DNA from: SKKY01 sp964622305
GTDB taxonomy: Bacteria; Bacillota; Peptococcia; Peptococcales; SKKY01
Assembly: GCA_964622305.1 (NCBI GenBank)
Contig: CAZUPR010000037.1
Span: 1 to 14,292 of the forward strand
Reading direction: 5' to 3'
DNA: 14,292 nucleotides
Shown here: positions 1-6,383 of the stretch, in pieces
How positions within the stretch are numbered: the first letter of the stretch is position 1
Layout: each line of letters begins with the position of its first letter
The notes under the pieces: model-generated
Database searches by the model: none
What the model saw: only the letters and a program-made list of their open reading frames with translations
Told to the model about the DNA's origin: nothing
Program-made: the position numbers and the translations under genes

Positions 1-1318
1 TTGCTTCGCCCTTAGCATCTACATTACCGGCAATAGAAAACTTGCCAGTTTTTGTTTTAATGGATATTTTTGCAAAGTCACTATAGGCTGCATAGTTGTC
101 TTCATACTTCTTTTCGGTTACCGTCATACCTCTTTGCTCTGCAATGAGTTTGGCATTAACATAGTTAACCCTGTCCAGAAGAACTGGTTCCAAAATCCCT
201 TTTAGAGCAGCCAAAGTCAGCATCTCTGTATCTTCCTTGGCCAGACTTCCATAATACTTTAAGCTAACTGATTCTATGGCATCATTAAAAAGCTGATAAT
301 AAACTTTACCAAATTTTTCAAGAGCTAAAACATAGGGCTTCAAAGTAGCCAAATTTTCTCTGTTTAGAGTTGGCAGGTTGACAGCATTGGCAACCACCTC
401 GCCATTAAGGGCAGCAATTACCTGATTGGCAATAGTAACACCAACATTTTCCTGGGCCTCGTCTGTATCAGCACCAATATGAGGGGTAACAACTACGTCT
501 GTTCTTCTCATTAGTTCATGGTTATCACTGGGCTCTTTTGCATGAACGTCCAGGGCAGCACTTCTGACCTTGCCATTTTCAAGATATTTAATGAGGGCAG
601 CTTCATTAATAATACCCCCTCTGGCATCATTAACCAGGCGGACTCCCTTTTTCATCAATTCAAACTGAGCTTCATCAATCATATTGGTTGTTTCTGGAGT
701 ACGTGGTGTATGAATGGTTATTATATCTGACTGGGTTAAAATTTCTTCCAGGGTTTCTGCTTTTTCTGCCCCGAATTGGCCAAATCTATCATCGGAGATA
801 TATGGATCATAGGCAATAACTCTTGTTTGGAAAGCCTTAAGGCGGCTGGCAACCAATGATCCAATCTTTCCTAAACCAATTACACCTATGGTTTTACCAA
901 AGAGTTCTGTTCCTTTAAAATAGGACCTATCCCATTCTCCTGATTTTAGCTGACGGTCAGCAGCTGGAATATTTCTTGCTGAAGCCAAGAGCAGGGCCAC
1001 AGCATGCTCAGCAGCTGAGACAGTGTTACTTTCTGGTGTGTTGGCAACAACTACACCATACTTGGTTGCTGCGTCTAAAACGATATTGTCTATTCCATTA
1101 CCTGCCCGGCCAACAACTTTAAGATTGCTTGCCTTAGACAAGAGTTCTTCATCTACCTGAGTGGCGCTTCTTACAATTAAGGCATCATATTGATCAATAA
1201 CATCCAGCAATTCCTGACGGCTCATATTTGTGCCATCGCTTACCTCTAAAAATTCTTCCAAGACTGCCAGACCTTCGTCTGACATTGTTTCTGATACAAT
1301 TACTTTGAATTTTTCCAT
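1..1318 (-). CDS. serA: D-3-phosphoglycerate dehydrogenase, C-terminus cut by window edge
   Basis: Catalyses the first step of serine biosynthesis: NAD-dependent oxidation of 3-phosphoglycerate to 3-phosphohydroxypyruvate in the cytosol. I translated 439 codons. The N-terminus reads MEKFKVIVSETMSDEGL. The substrate-binding signature NGID is at about 74-77, the Rossmann motif GLGKIG at 148-153, and the catalytic triad is R233 (in DARGGI), E262 (in KEP) and H280 (in TPHIGA). The part after about residue 310 resembles the intervening domain of the long (about 525-residue) SerA type; the expected ACT domain lies outside the window. The start is ambiguous. An in-frame ATG 18 bases upstream (1336) has GGAGAGG 11 bases before it, while the ATG at 1318 has GGGGG at similar spacing and gives the family-typical N-terminus. 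It has its own promoter and leader, separate from the lipoprotein gene upstream. Confidence 0.95.
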   Translation of the reverse strand, partial: MEKFKVIVSETMSDEGLAVLEEFLEVSDGTNMSRQELLDVIDQYDALIVRSATQVDEELLSKASNLKVVGRAGNGIDNIVLDAATKYGVVVANTPESNTVSAAEHAVALLLASARNIPAADRQLKSGEWDRSYFKGTELFGKTIGVIGLGKIGSLVASRLKAFQTRVIAYDPYISDDRFGQFGAEKAETLEEILTQSDIITIHTPRTPETTNMIDEAQFELMKKGVRLVNDARGGIINEAALIKYLENGKVRSAALDVHAKEPSDNHELMRRTDVVVTPHIGADTDEAQENVGVTIANQVIAALNGEVVANAVNLPTLNRENLATLKPYVLALEKFGKVYYQLFNDAIESVSLKYYGSLAKEDTEMLTLAALKGILEPVLLDRVNYVNAKLIAEQRGMTVTEKKYEDNYAAYSDFAKISIKTKTGKFSIAGNVDAKGEA

Positions 1319-1352
1319 TTGAAGAACAGCCCCCATTTCATTGTCTTCCTCT

Positions 1353-1375
1353 CCAGAAAAACATTTGTTTTCTGG
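1353..1375 (-). promoter_or_regulatory. Leader hairpin next to the serA ribosome binding site
   Basis: An 8-bp perfect inverted repeat, CCAGAAAA and TTTTCTGG, separated by 7 bases, lies in the short serA leader. In the minus-strand RNA the base of the 3' arm (CUGG) runs directly into the purine-rich GGAGAGGA that could serve as ribosome binding site. A hairpin here could tune translation initiation. The stem is AT-rich and weak, so it may have no function. No T-box or other known riboswitch fits in a leader of about 70 bases. Confidence 0.4.
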
Positions 1376-1393
1376 GTGAAAACTTTTTAAAAT

Positions 1394-1421
1394 ATTATAA
1401 CATAATAATAATCTCTTTCAA
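1394..1421 (-). promoter_or_regulatory. Sigma-A-type promoter for serA
   Basis: On the minus strand a -35 box TTGAAA (1421-1416) is separated by 16 bases from a perfect -10 box TATAAT (1399-1394). Transcription would start near 1387, giving a leader of about 70 bases to the ATG at 1318. It lies just downstream of the hairpin that ends the preceding operon, so serA is probably an independent transcription unit. Confidence 0.75.
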
Positions 1422-1428
1422 TATAAAC

Positions 1429-1458
1429 TATCCCCGCATGGATAACCATACGGGGATA
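1429..1458 (-). terminator. Hairpin after the lipoprotein gene
   Basis: A 13-bp inverted repeat (1429-1441 with 1446-1458) with a 4-base loop lies 10 bases past the lipoprotein stop codon. The arms contain CCCCG and CGGGG. In the minus-strand RNA all 13 positions pair, one as a U-G wobble (1450 with 1437). In plus-strand RNA the same position is a C-A mismatch, which favours minus-strand function. The following bases (AGUUUAUAUU) are only moderately U-rich, so termination may be partial. Confidence 0.6.
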
Positions 1459-1468
1459 AATTTTTTAC

Positions 1469-2149
1469 TTATTTCTTTTTTGATTTAGCTTTATTTGGTT
1501 TTTCCCTGTTGTTAAAAAGGGCAAAGGCAGCCAGGAGAGGAACTCCTATGGCAACAATAAAGTTAATAGTATTTAGGGTTTTGCTTTTAAGTTTAATAGA
1601 AGTTATGCCTTCTTTATTTATATTCCATACATAGGTTTTTTCACTGTCTTTTATTTCATCAGCATTATTACTTACTGCTGGGCTTGGCAGCCTCAGTGAA
1701 AAAGCCATATTGCCAAAATTCAGCTGGTCTAAATCCAACTCTTCTTTTAAAAAATCTAAAGTTTTTTGCAGATCATAAGTAACATCTATGTCGTATGCTG
1801 AATAGAACCAGCCCCTCTTAAAATCAACAGGGATTTTTCCAGCTTCATTGCCTAAGGTTACAGTTGGGTCAAAAATCGTTCTGAATCTGGGTAAATAAAC
1901 ACTGGCATTAACCAGAATAATTTCATCTAAGTCTCTGGTTTCTACTGTAAAAAGATTTTCTTCCAGCTTATCTAAAAACATTTCCAAAAGAAGGGGATCA
2001 TAAGTTCTTTTATCTATAACCATTGCATAGGATAAATCTGCAGATCCATCTCCGCTCATTTTAATATCTACCTGGCCATCAACACAGGCTGTCAAAAATA
2101 TCAAAGAAAAGAAGAGCAGACTAATTAGTAAATATTTCTTTTTATTCAT
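1469..2149 (-). CDS. LppM/DUF3153-like lipoprotein with C-terminal membrane anchor
   Basis: Predicted 226-residue exported lipoprotein of unknown function. The N-terminus MNKKKYLL is followed by a hydrophobic stretch and the lipobox L19-T20-A21-C22, so signal peptidase II cleavage and lipidation at C22 are expected. The extracytoplasmic part begins VDGQVDIKMSGDGSADLSY, which resembles the start of LppM/DUF3153 domains. Near the C-terminus a hydrophobic segment (about 194-212) precedes a lysine-rich cytoplasmic tail, so the protein would be anchored at both ends. I chose the ATG at 2149. A longer in-frame start at 2182 adds MLLQLGGRRKR, lies inside the preceding gene and would spoil the compact signal peptide. 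AGGGGG lies 13 bases upstream of 2149, a long spacing. The gene follows ppnP by 17 bases. The family match is from memory of its architecture, not a search. Confidence 0.7.
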   Translation of the reverse strand: MNKKKYLLISLLFFSLIFLTACVDGQVDIKMSGDGSADLSYAMVIDKRTYDPLLLEMFLDKLEENLFTVETRDLDEIILVNASVYLPRFRTIFDPTVTLGNEAGKIPVDFKRGWFYSAYDIDVTYDLQKTLDFLKEELDLDQLNFGNMAFSLRLPSPAVSNNADEIKDSEKTYVWNINKEGITSIKLKSKTLNTINFIVAIGVPLLAAFALFNNREKPNKAKSKKK

Positions 2150-2166
2150 TCTTTTTCTTCTTCCCC

Positions 2167-2445
2167 CTAATTGTAAAAGCAAACAAAAACCACATCAGAT
2201 TTTGCACTGATATTGTAGGTCATATTAGCTTCTATTTCCACTGACTGGCCTTCTCTTAGTTCAATTACTTCCTCGCCTGGTATCTTTACTTCTGCCAGTC
2301 CTGAGATAATGTAAATCTTTTCTTGCTCCTGGGTATCAAACTGGTACTGGCCGGGTTTAATAACGCCAACCGTTCCGTAACCATTCTCACTTTTAAAAGC
2401 AAGGCTTTGAACTTTATCATCATAATATTTATTATGCTTTATCAA
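2167..2445 (-). CDS. ppnP: Pyrimidine/purine nucleoside phosphorylase, cupin fold (YaiE/DUF1255 family)
   Basis: A small single-domain cupin of 92 residues from the start chosen here. PpnP enzymes split nucleosides with phosphate to give the free base and ribose 1-phosphate, with broad specificity. The sequence follows E. coli PpnP through the motifs NKYYDDKVQSLAF, GTVGVIKPGQYQF, EKIYIISGLAEV and REGQSVEIEAN. I place the start at a TTG (2445): GGAAGGAG ends 8 bases before it, and the product then begins IKHNKYY, aligning with E. coli MLQSNEYF. The ATG at 2463, which overlaps the preceding stop codon as TGATG, has no ribosome binding site and would put that purine tract inside the coding region; it remains a possible coupled start. 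The gene lies between the EAL-HDOD and lipoprotein genes, in the same direction. Confidence 0.85.
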   Translation of the reverse strand: MIKHNKYYDDKVQSLAFKSENGYGTVGVIKPGQYQFDTQEQEKIYIISGLAEVKIPGEEVIELREGQSVEIEANMTYNISAKSDVVFVCFYN

Positions 2446-2462
2446 TTCAACTTCTCCTTCCA

Positions 2463-3710
2463 TCAGCGGCTGATATTTTCCATAACTTCATCAGCCCAGA
2501 TAATAGAATCAAAAAACTTTTTATTTATAAGAGCCTGATCTAAGGCTAATTCTTCAATTATATAATTTGAATCAGACCACTGGCCTTTTTCATAAGATTT
2601 GATAACTTTTAACATTTTACCAAAAATAGAATCATTTTCAAGGGAATATGCCTGGAGAATGTCTTTTTCCAGGGGCAAAAGGCTGGCAATTTCTTCCTGG
2701 GGCCTGTCTAAGACAGCATCAAGCGTTGAAAAAAGTCCCATTAAGAAGAGCTCTGATTCCCTGCCTGTAACCTTAAAATCACTGGCAAGATTCTCTGCAA
2801 ACCTCCCTCTGATTAAAGAGAGGCGCATAATTTCATCTGGCTTATCCTTGCCTGCATCCTTTAACATAAGCAAGGTCACCCATTTTTTAATTTCATCCAG
2901 ACCCAGCATGACCAAGGCATGTCTGGCAGATTTTATGGTGGATCCCCTTCCGTAAAAGGGTGAGTTAACCAGTCTCATAAGCTTATAACTAAGGGCCAGG
3001 TCATGAGAAACAATCTGAGCCATTTTTTCAAAATCCTGGGTATTATTTACTTCAGCAATCATCTGCATAAAGGATAATTTATAGGGTTCCAGGTCTCTTC
3101 CTACAACCACATAAGGTTTCTCAAAAAAGTATCCCTGGAAAAATTCAAAGCCCAGCTTGAGTGCTTCACGGTATTCCTCCTGGGTCTCAACCTTTTCAGC
3201 CAAAAATCTCTTGTTCTTTTTAGAAAGGGTTTTCATAATCGATTTCTTGACTGTACAAAACTTGGTTTGCACAAAATCGACTTTAATTATATCTATGTAT
3301 GGAAGTATGGGGTTAAATAACTGTAAGTTTTCAAAAATAAAATCATCAAGGGCAATAATATAGCCCTCTTCCTTTAAATCTTTACAAGCCTGGACAATTT
3401 CTTCATCAACAACTACTGACTCCAATACTTCAATAATTATCTTATCCTTTGAAAGCATGTGAGGTATTTCTTCTTTCAGTAAATTATGAGTGAAGTTGAT
3501 AAAGGCTTTCTTATCGCCCACAATTTTATTTATATCTGAGTTGTAAAAAGAGTTTAGAATTACTTCTGAGGTGGCCTTATCGCCATCAAATTCCAGGGTC
3601 TCTCTGGGCATATCTCCTCTGTAAAGGAGTTCATAACCGCAAACTCTCATTCTTTTATCAAATATGGGTTGTCTGGCAACAAAAGTTTCTATTGGTCTCC
3701 CCTCCCCCAT
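2463..3710 (-). CDS. EAL-HDOD domain signalling protein (YuxH-like)
   Basis: About 415 residues. An N-terminal EAL-type domain (about 7-200) is followed by an HDOD domain (about 215-400). Proteins of this architecture act in cyclic-di-GMP-linked or other signalling, often as non-catalytic scaffolds. The opening VARQPIF and GYELLYR are characteristic. Counted from the ATG at 3710, residues matching the EAL metal and catalytic positions are present: E27 (ELL in place of EAL), N72, E94 or E97, D122-D123, K143, E172 and Q192 (in FFQGYFFEKP). The glycine-rich loop after DDF, usually GTG, is replaced by IFEN, so enzymatic activity is doubtful. The HDOD part (MRLVNSPFYGR, ARHALVMLGL) lacks a metal-binding HD pair, as usual. 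The start is uncertain: a TTG at 3749 falls inside the clpB terminator and is unlikely; the ATG at 3710 is acceptable; an ATA at 3692 has the best ribosome binding site (see findings). Confidence 0.88.
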   Translation of the reverse strand: MGEGRPIETFVARQPIFDKRMRVCGYELLYRGDMPRETLEFDGDKATSEVILNSFYNSDINKIVGDKKAFINFTHNLLKEEIPHMLSKDKIIIEVLESVVVDEEIVQACKDLKEEGYIIALDDFIFENLQLFNPILPYIDIIKVDFVQTKFCTVKKSIMKTLSKKNKRFLAEKVETQEEYREALKLGFEFFQGYFFEKPYVVVGRDLEPYKLSFMQMIAEVNNTQDFEKMAQIVSHDLALSYKLMRLVNSPFYGRGSTIKSARHALVMLGLDEIKKWVTLLMLKDAGKDKPDEIMRLSLIRGRFAENLASDFKVTGRESELFLMGLFSTLDAVLDRPQEEIASLLPLEKDILQAYSLENDSIFGKMLKVIKSYEKGQWSDSNYIIEELALDQALINKKFFDSIIWADEVMENISR

Positions 3711-3720
3711 CAATACTATA

Positions 3721-3749
3721 ATACTACCTAAAAAGATATTAAAAGACAA
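3721..3749 (-). promoter_or_regulatory. Weak candidate promoter for the EAL-HDOD operon
   Basis: On the minus strand TTGTCT (3749-3744), 17 bases and TAGTAT (3726-3721) form a poor sigma-A match. TATTAT and TATAGT overlap just downstream as alternative -10 boxes. All would start transcription at or just before the ATG at 3710, leaving almost no leader. A promoter is expected because the clpB terminator lies immediately upstream, but its -35 would overlap that hairpin. Read-through from clpB is the alternative. Confidence 0.25.
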
Positions 3750-3773
3750 CCGGATTTATTTATCCGGTTGTCT
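3744..3773 (-). terminator. Rho-independent terminator enclosing the clpB stop codon
   Basis: A perfect 12-bp stem (3744-3755 with 3762-3773; arms ATCCGGTTGTCT and AGACAACCGGAT) has a 6-base loop. In minus-strand RNA it is followed by a broken U tract (UUU, AAUAUC, UUUUU). The last clpB codons (R-Q-P-D) form the 5' arm and the TAA stop (3758-3756) lies in the loop. It separates the dnaJ-clpB unit from the EAL-HDOD operon. Confidence 0.8.
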
Positions 3774-6371
3774 CTTAATTGTAAATTTATTTTGATCAAT
3801 ATCGACAGTAACAAAATCACCGTCATTAATCTTTCCTTCAATGATTTTTCTGGCCAGCATGGTTTCCAGGCTGTGCTGAATAAATCTCTTTAAGGGCCTT
3901 GCACCATAGACAGGATCATAACCCTGGTCTGCTGCGTGCTTTATGGCTTCCTCTGTAAAATCTATCTTGATATTTCTTTCTGCCAGACGCTTGTTAAGGT
4001 CTTTTAGAATCAAATGAACAATGCTGGATATTTCGTTTCTGGTTAGAGGTTTAAAGATTACCATATCGTCAACTCTGTTTAAAAACTCAGGCCTAAAATG
4101 CAGCCTCATTTCCTGCATAACCCTGTCTTCTGTGCCTTCAGTAAAAGTCCGGTCATCCTTTATTCCCTCCAAAAGATACTGGGAACCCAGATTGGATGTC
4201 ATTATAATAACCGTGTTTTTAAAGTCCACTGTCCGGCCTTGAGAGTCTGTAATACGGCCATCATCAAGAACCTGAAGGAGGATATTAAAGACATCATTGT
4301 GGGCCTTTTCAATTTCATCCAAAAGGAGAACTGAGTAAGGTTTGCGTCTGATTGCCTCAGTCAGCTGACCTCCCTCTTCATAGCCTACATAGCCCGGAGG
4401 AGCTCCCACCAGTCTGGATACTGAGTGTTTCTCCATATATTCGCTCATGTCTATCCTGACCATATTTTCTTCTGAATCAAAGAGGGCTTCTGCCAGGGTT
4501 TTAGCTAATTCTGTCTTACCAACACCAGTCGGCCCCAGGAAGATAAAGGAGCCAATTGGTCTTCTGGGGTCTTTGATGCCTGCTCTGGCCCGGATTATAG
4601 AATCTGTAACCAGGCTCACAGCCTCATCCTGGCCGATAACTCTTTCTTTGAGAGTCTCGTCCATACGTAAAAGTTTTTCCCTGTCGCTTTCTGCTAACTT
4701 AGTCAAAGGAATCCCAGTCCAGCGAGAGATGATTTCTAAGATTTCATCTTCGCTGACCTCTTCACGTAAAAGTGAGCTCTCGGATTTGCTGGCTTTAATT
4801 TTCTCTTCTTCCTGGGCCAGCTCTTTTTCCAAGGCTGGCAGCTTGCCATACTTTAACTCAGCTGCCTTATTTAAATCATATTCTCTCTCGGCTTTTTCTA
4901 TTTGGTAGGTCAGATCATCCAAATCTGCCTTTAACTGGCGCAGATTATTAATAGCATTTTTTTCATTATCCCACTGCATCTTCATAGCAGCATTTTTGTC
5001 TTTTAAATCTGCCAGTTCTTTCTTTATCCCTTCCAGCCTTTCTAGGCTCTTAGGGTCACTTTCTTTTTTAAGGGCTGCTTCTTCAATTTCCAGCTGCATA
5101 ATCTTACGATAAACATCATCCAGTTCAGCCGGCATGGAGTCAATCTCAGTTCTGATCATGGCACAGGCTTCATCAACTAAGTCGATAGCCTTGTCTGGCA
5201 GGAAACGATCTGTGATATAGCGATGGGAAAAGACAGCTGCACTTACCAAAGCCGCGTCCTGAATCTTAACTCCATGGAAAACCTCAAAGCGTTCTTTTAG
5301 GCCCCGCAGGATAGAGATACTGTCTTCTACGGTAGGCTCATCAACCATAACAGGCTGGAACCTTCTTTCCAGGGCTGAATCTTTTTCAATATATTTCCTG
5401 TATTCATCCAGGGTAGTTGCTCCAATACAGTAAAGCTCCCCTCTGGCCAGCATGGGTTTAAGCATATTGCCTGCATCCATGGACCCCTCGGTCTTGCCTG
5501 CCCCTACTATGGTATGAATTTCATCTATAAATAATATGACTCTTCCATTGGCATCCTTTACTTCTTTAAGGACTGCCTTTAATCTTTCTTCAAACTCTCC
5601 TCTAAACTTTGCTCCGGCTATTAATGAACCCATGTCAAGAGAATAAATTTCCTTGTCCCTGAGACCTTCTGGAACATCTCCCTTAACAATCCTGTGGGCC
5701 AAACCCTCAGCAATGGCAGTTTTACCTACACCTGGCTCACCAATAAGAACTGGATTGTTTTTTGTTTTTCTGGAGAGGATTCTGATTACATGCCTGATTT
5801 CATTATCGCGGCCAATGACCGGATCCAATTTGTTGTCCCTGACTGCCTGGACCAGGTTTTGAGCATACTTCTCAAGAGCCTCATAGGTTGCCTCTGGATT
5901 GTCAGTGGTTACTCTTTGAGAACCCCTGATGCCTGCTAAACTTTCTAAAACCCTTTTCCGGTCAAGATTAAAGCTGTCAAAAATCTTCTTAAGGTCATTT
6001 TTCTCGCTTTCTGAAATTATTGCTAAAAATAAGTGTTCTACTGAGATATAGTCATCTTTCAGAGCCTTTTTTTCTTCTTCGGCCTTAGCAAGAACCTTTT
6101 GCATGCTGCCGGAAATATAAATTTTGCCTTCCTCAACAGCAGACAAGGTCACTGATGGCTTTTTAGCAAGCTCAAGCTCCAGGGCCTTTAAAAAGTTTTC
6201 CCTTGAGATATCAAGCTTCTCTAAGATTCTGGGAACCAGGCCATCTTCTTGCAGTAAAAGTGCGTAAAGCAAGTGCTCTAAATCCAGTTCCTGGTGATTC
6301 TTTAAACGGGCAATATTCTGCGCCTCTTGAAATGCTTCCTGGGATTTCTGTGTAAAGTTATTCAGATTCAT
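3756..6371 (-). CDS. clpB: ATP-dependent disaggregase ClpB (Hsp100)
   Basis: Hexameric AAA+ chaperone that threads aggregated proteins through its pore, working with DnaK and J-proteins in the cytosol. Its 871 residues match the usual length of about 860. In order: N-terminal Clp repeat domain (1-145); first nucleotide-binding domain with Walker A GEPGVGKT (211-218), Walker B LFIDEIH (280-286) and arginine fingers in ERRF (335-338); coiled-coil middle domain (about 410-525), which sets ClpB apart from ClpA; second domain with Walker A GPTGVGKT (613-620), Walker B LLLDEIEKAH (682-691), pore loop GYVG (660-663) and sensor-2 GAR (823-825). The first pore loop reads KFRGEF, with F256 where Tyr is common, a conservative change. 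No ClpP-binding IGF/L loop was noticed. AAGGTGG lies before the ATG. It follows the J-protein gene by 12 bases and probably shares its CtsR-type promoter. Confidence 0.98.
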   Translation of the reverse strand: MNLNNFTQKSQEAFQEAQNIARLKNHQELDLEHLLYALLLQEDGLVPRILEKLDISRENFLKALELELAKKPSVTLSAVEEGKIYISGSMQKVLAKAEEEKKALKDDYISVEHLFLAIISESEKNDLKKIFDSFNLDRKRVLESLAGIRGSQRVTTDNPEATYEALEKYAQNLVQAVRDNKLDPVIGRDNEIRHVIRILSRKTKNNPVLIGEPGVGKTAIAEGLAHRIVKGDVPEGLRDKEIYSLDMGSLIAGAKFRGEFEERLKAVLKEVKDANGRVILFIDEIHTIVGAGKTEGSMDAGNMLKPMLARGELYCIGATTLDEYRKYIEKDSALERRFQPVMVDEPTVEDSISILRGLKERFEVFHGVKIQDAALVSAAVFSHRYITDRFLPDKAIDLVDEACAMIRTEIDSMPAELDDVYRKIMQLEIEEAALKKESDPKSLERLEGIKKELADLKDKNAAMKMQWDNEKNAINNLRQLKADLDDLTYQIEKAEREYDLNKAAELKYGKLPALEKELAQEEEKIKASKSESSLLREEVSEDEILEIISRWTGIPLTKLAESDREKLLRMDETLKERVIGQDEAVSLVTDSIIRARAGIKDPRRPIGSFIFLGPTGVGKTELAKTLAEALFDSEENMVRIDMSEYMEKHSVSRLVGAPPGYVGYEEGGQLTEAIRRKPYSVLLLDEIEKAHNDVFNILLQVLDDGRITDSQGRTVDFKNTVIIMTSNLGSQYLLEGIKDDRTFTEGTEDRVMQEMRLHFRPEFLNRVDDMVIFKPLTRNEISSIVHLILKDLNKRLAERNIKIDFTEEAIKHAADQGYDPVYGARPLKRFIQHSLETMLARKIIEGKINDGDFVTVDIDQNKFTIKRQPDK

Positions 6372-6383
6372 ATTTCCACCACC

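Noticed and set aside
518..730. Plus-strand open frame opposite serA
   Set aside because: It lies entirely within the antisense of serA, has no ribosome binding site and encodes no recognisable protein. The same applies to other plus-strand frames under clpB, EAL-HDOD, glyS and glyQ.
1319..1390. T-box or amino-acid riboswitch in the serA leader
   Set aside because: The leader is only about 70 bases, has no T-box sequence and no terminator/antiterminator pair.
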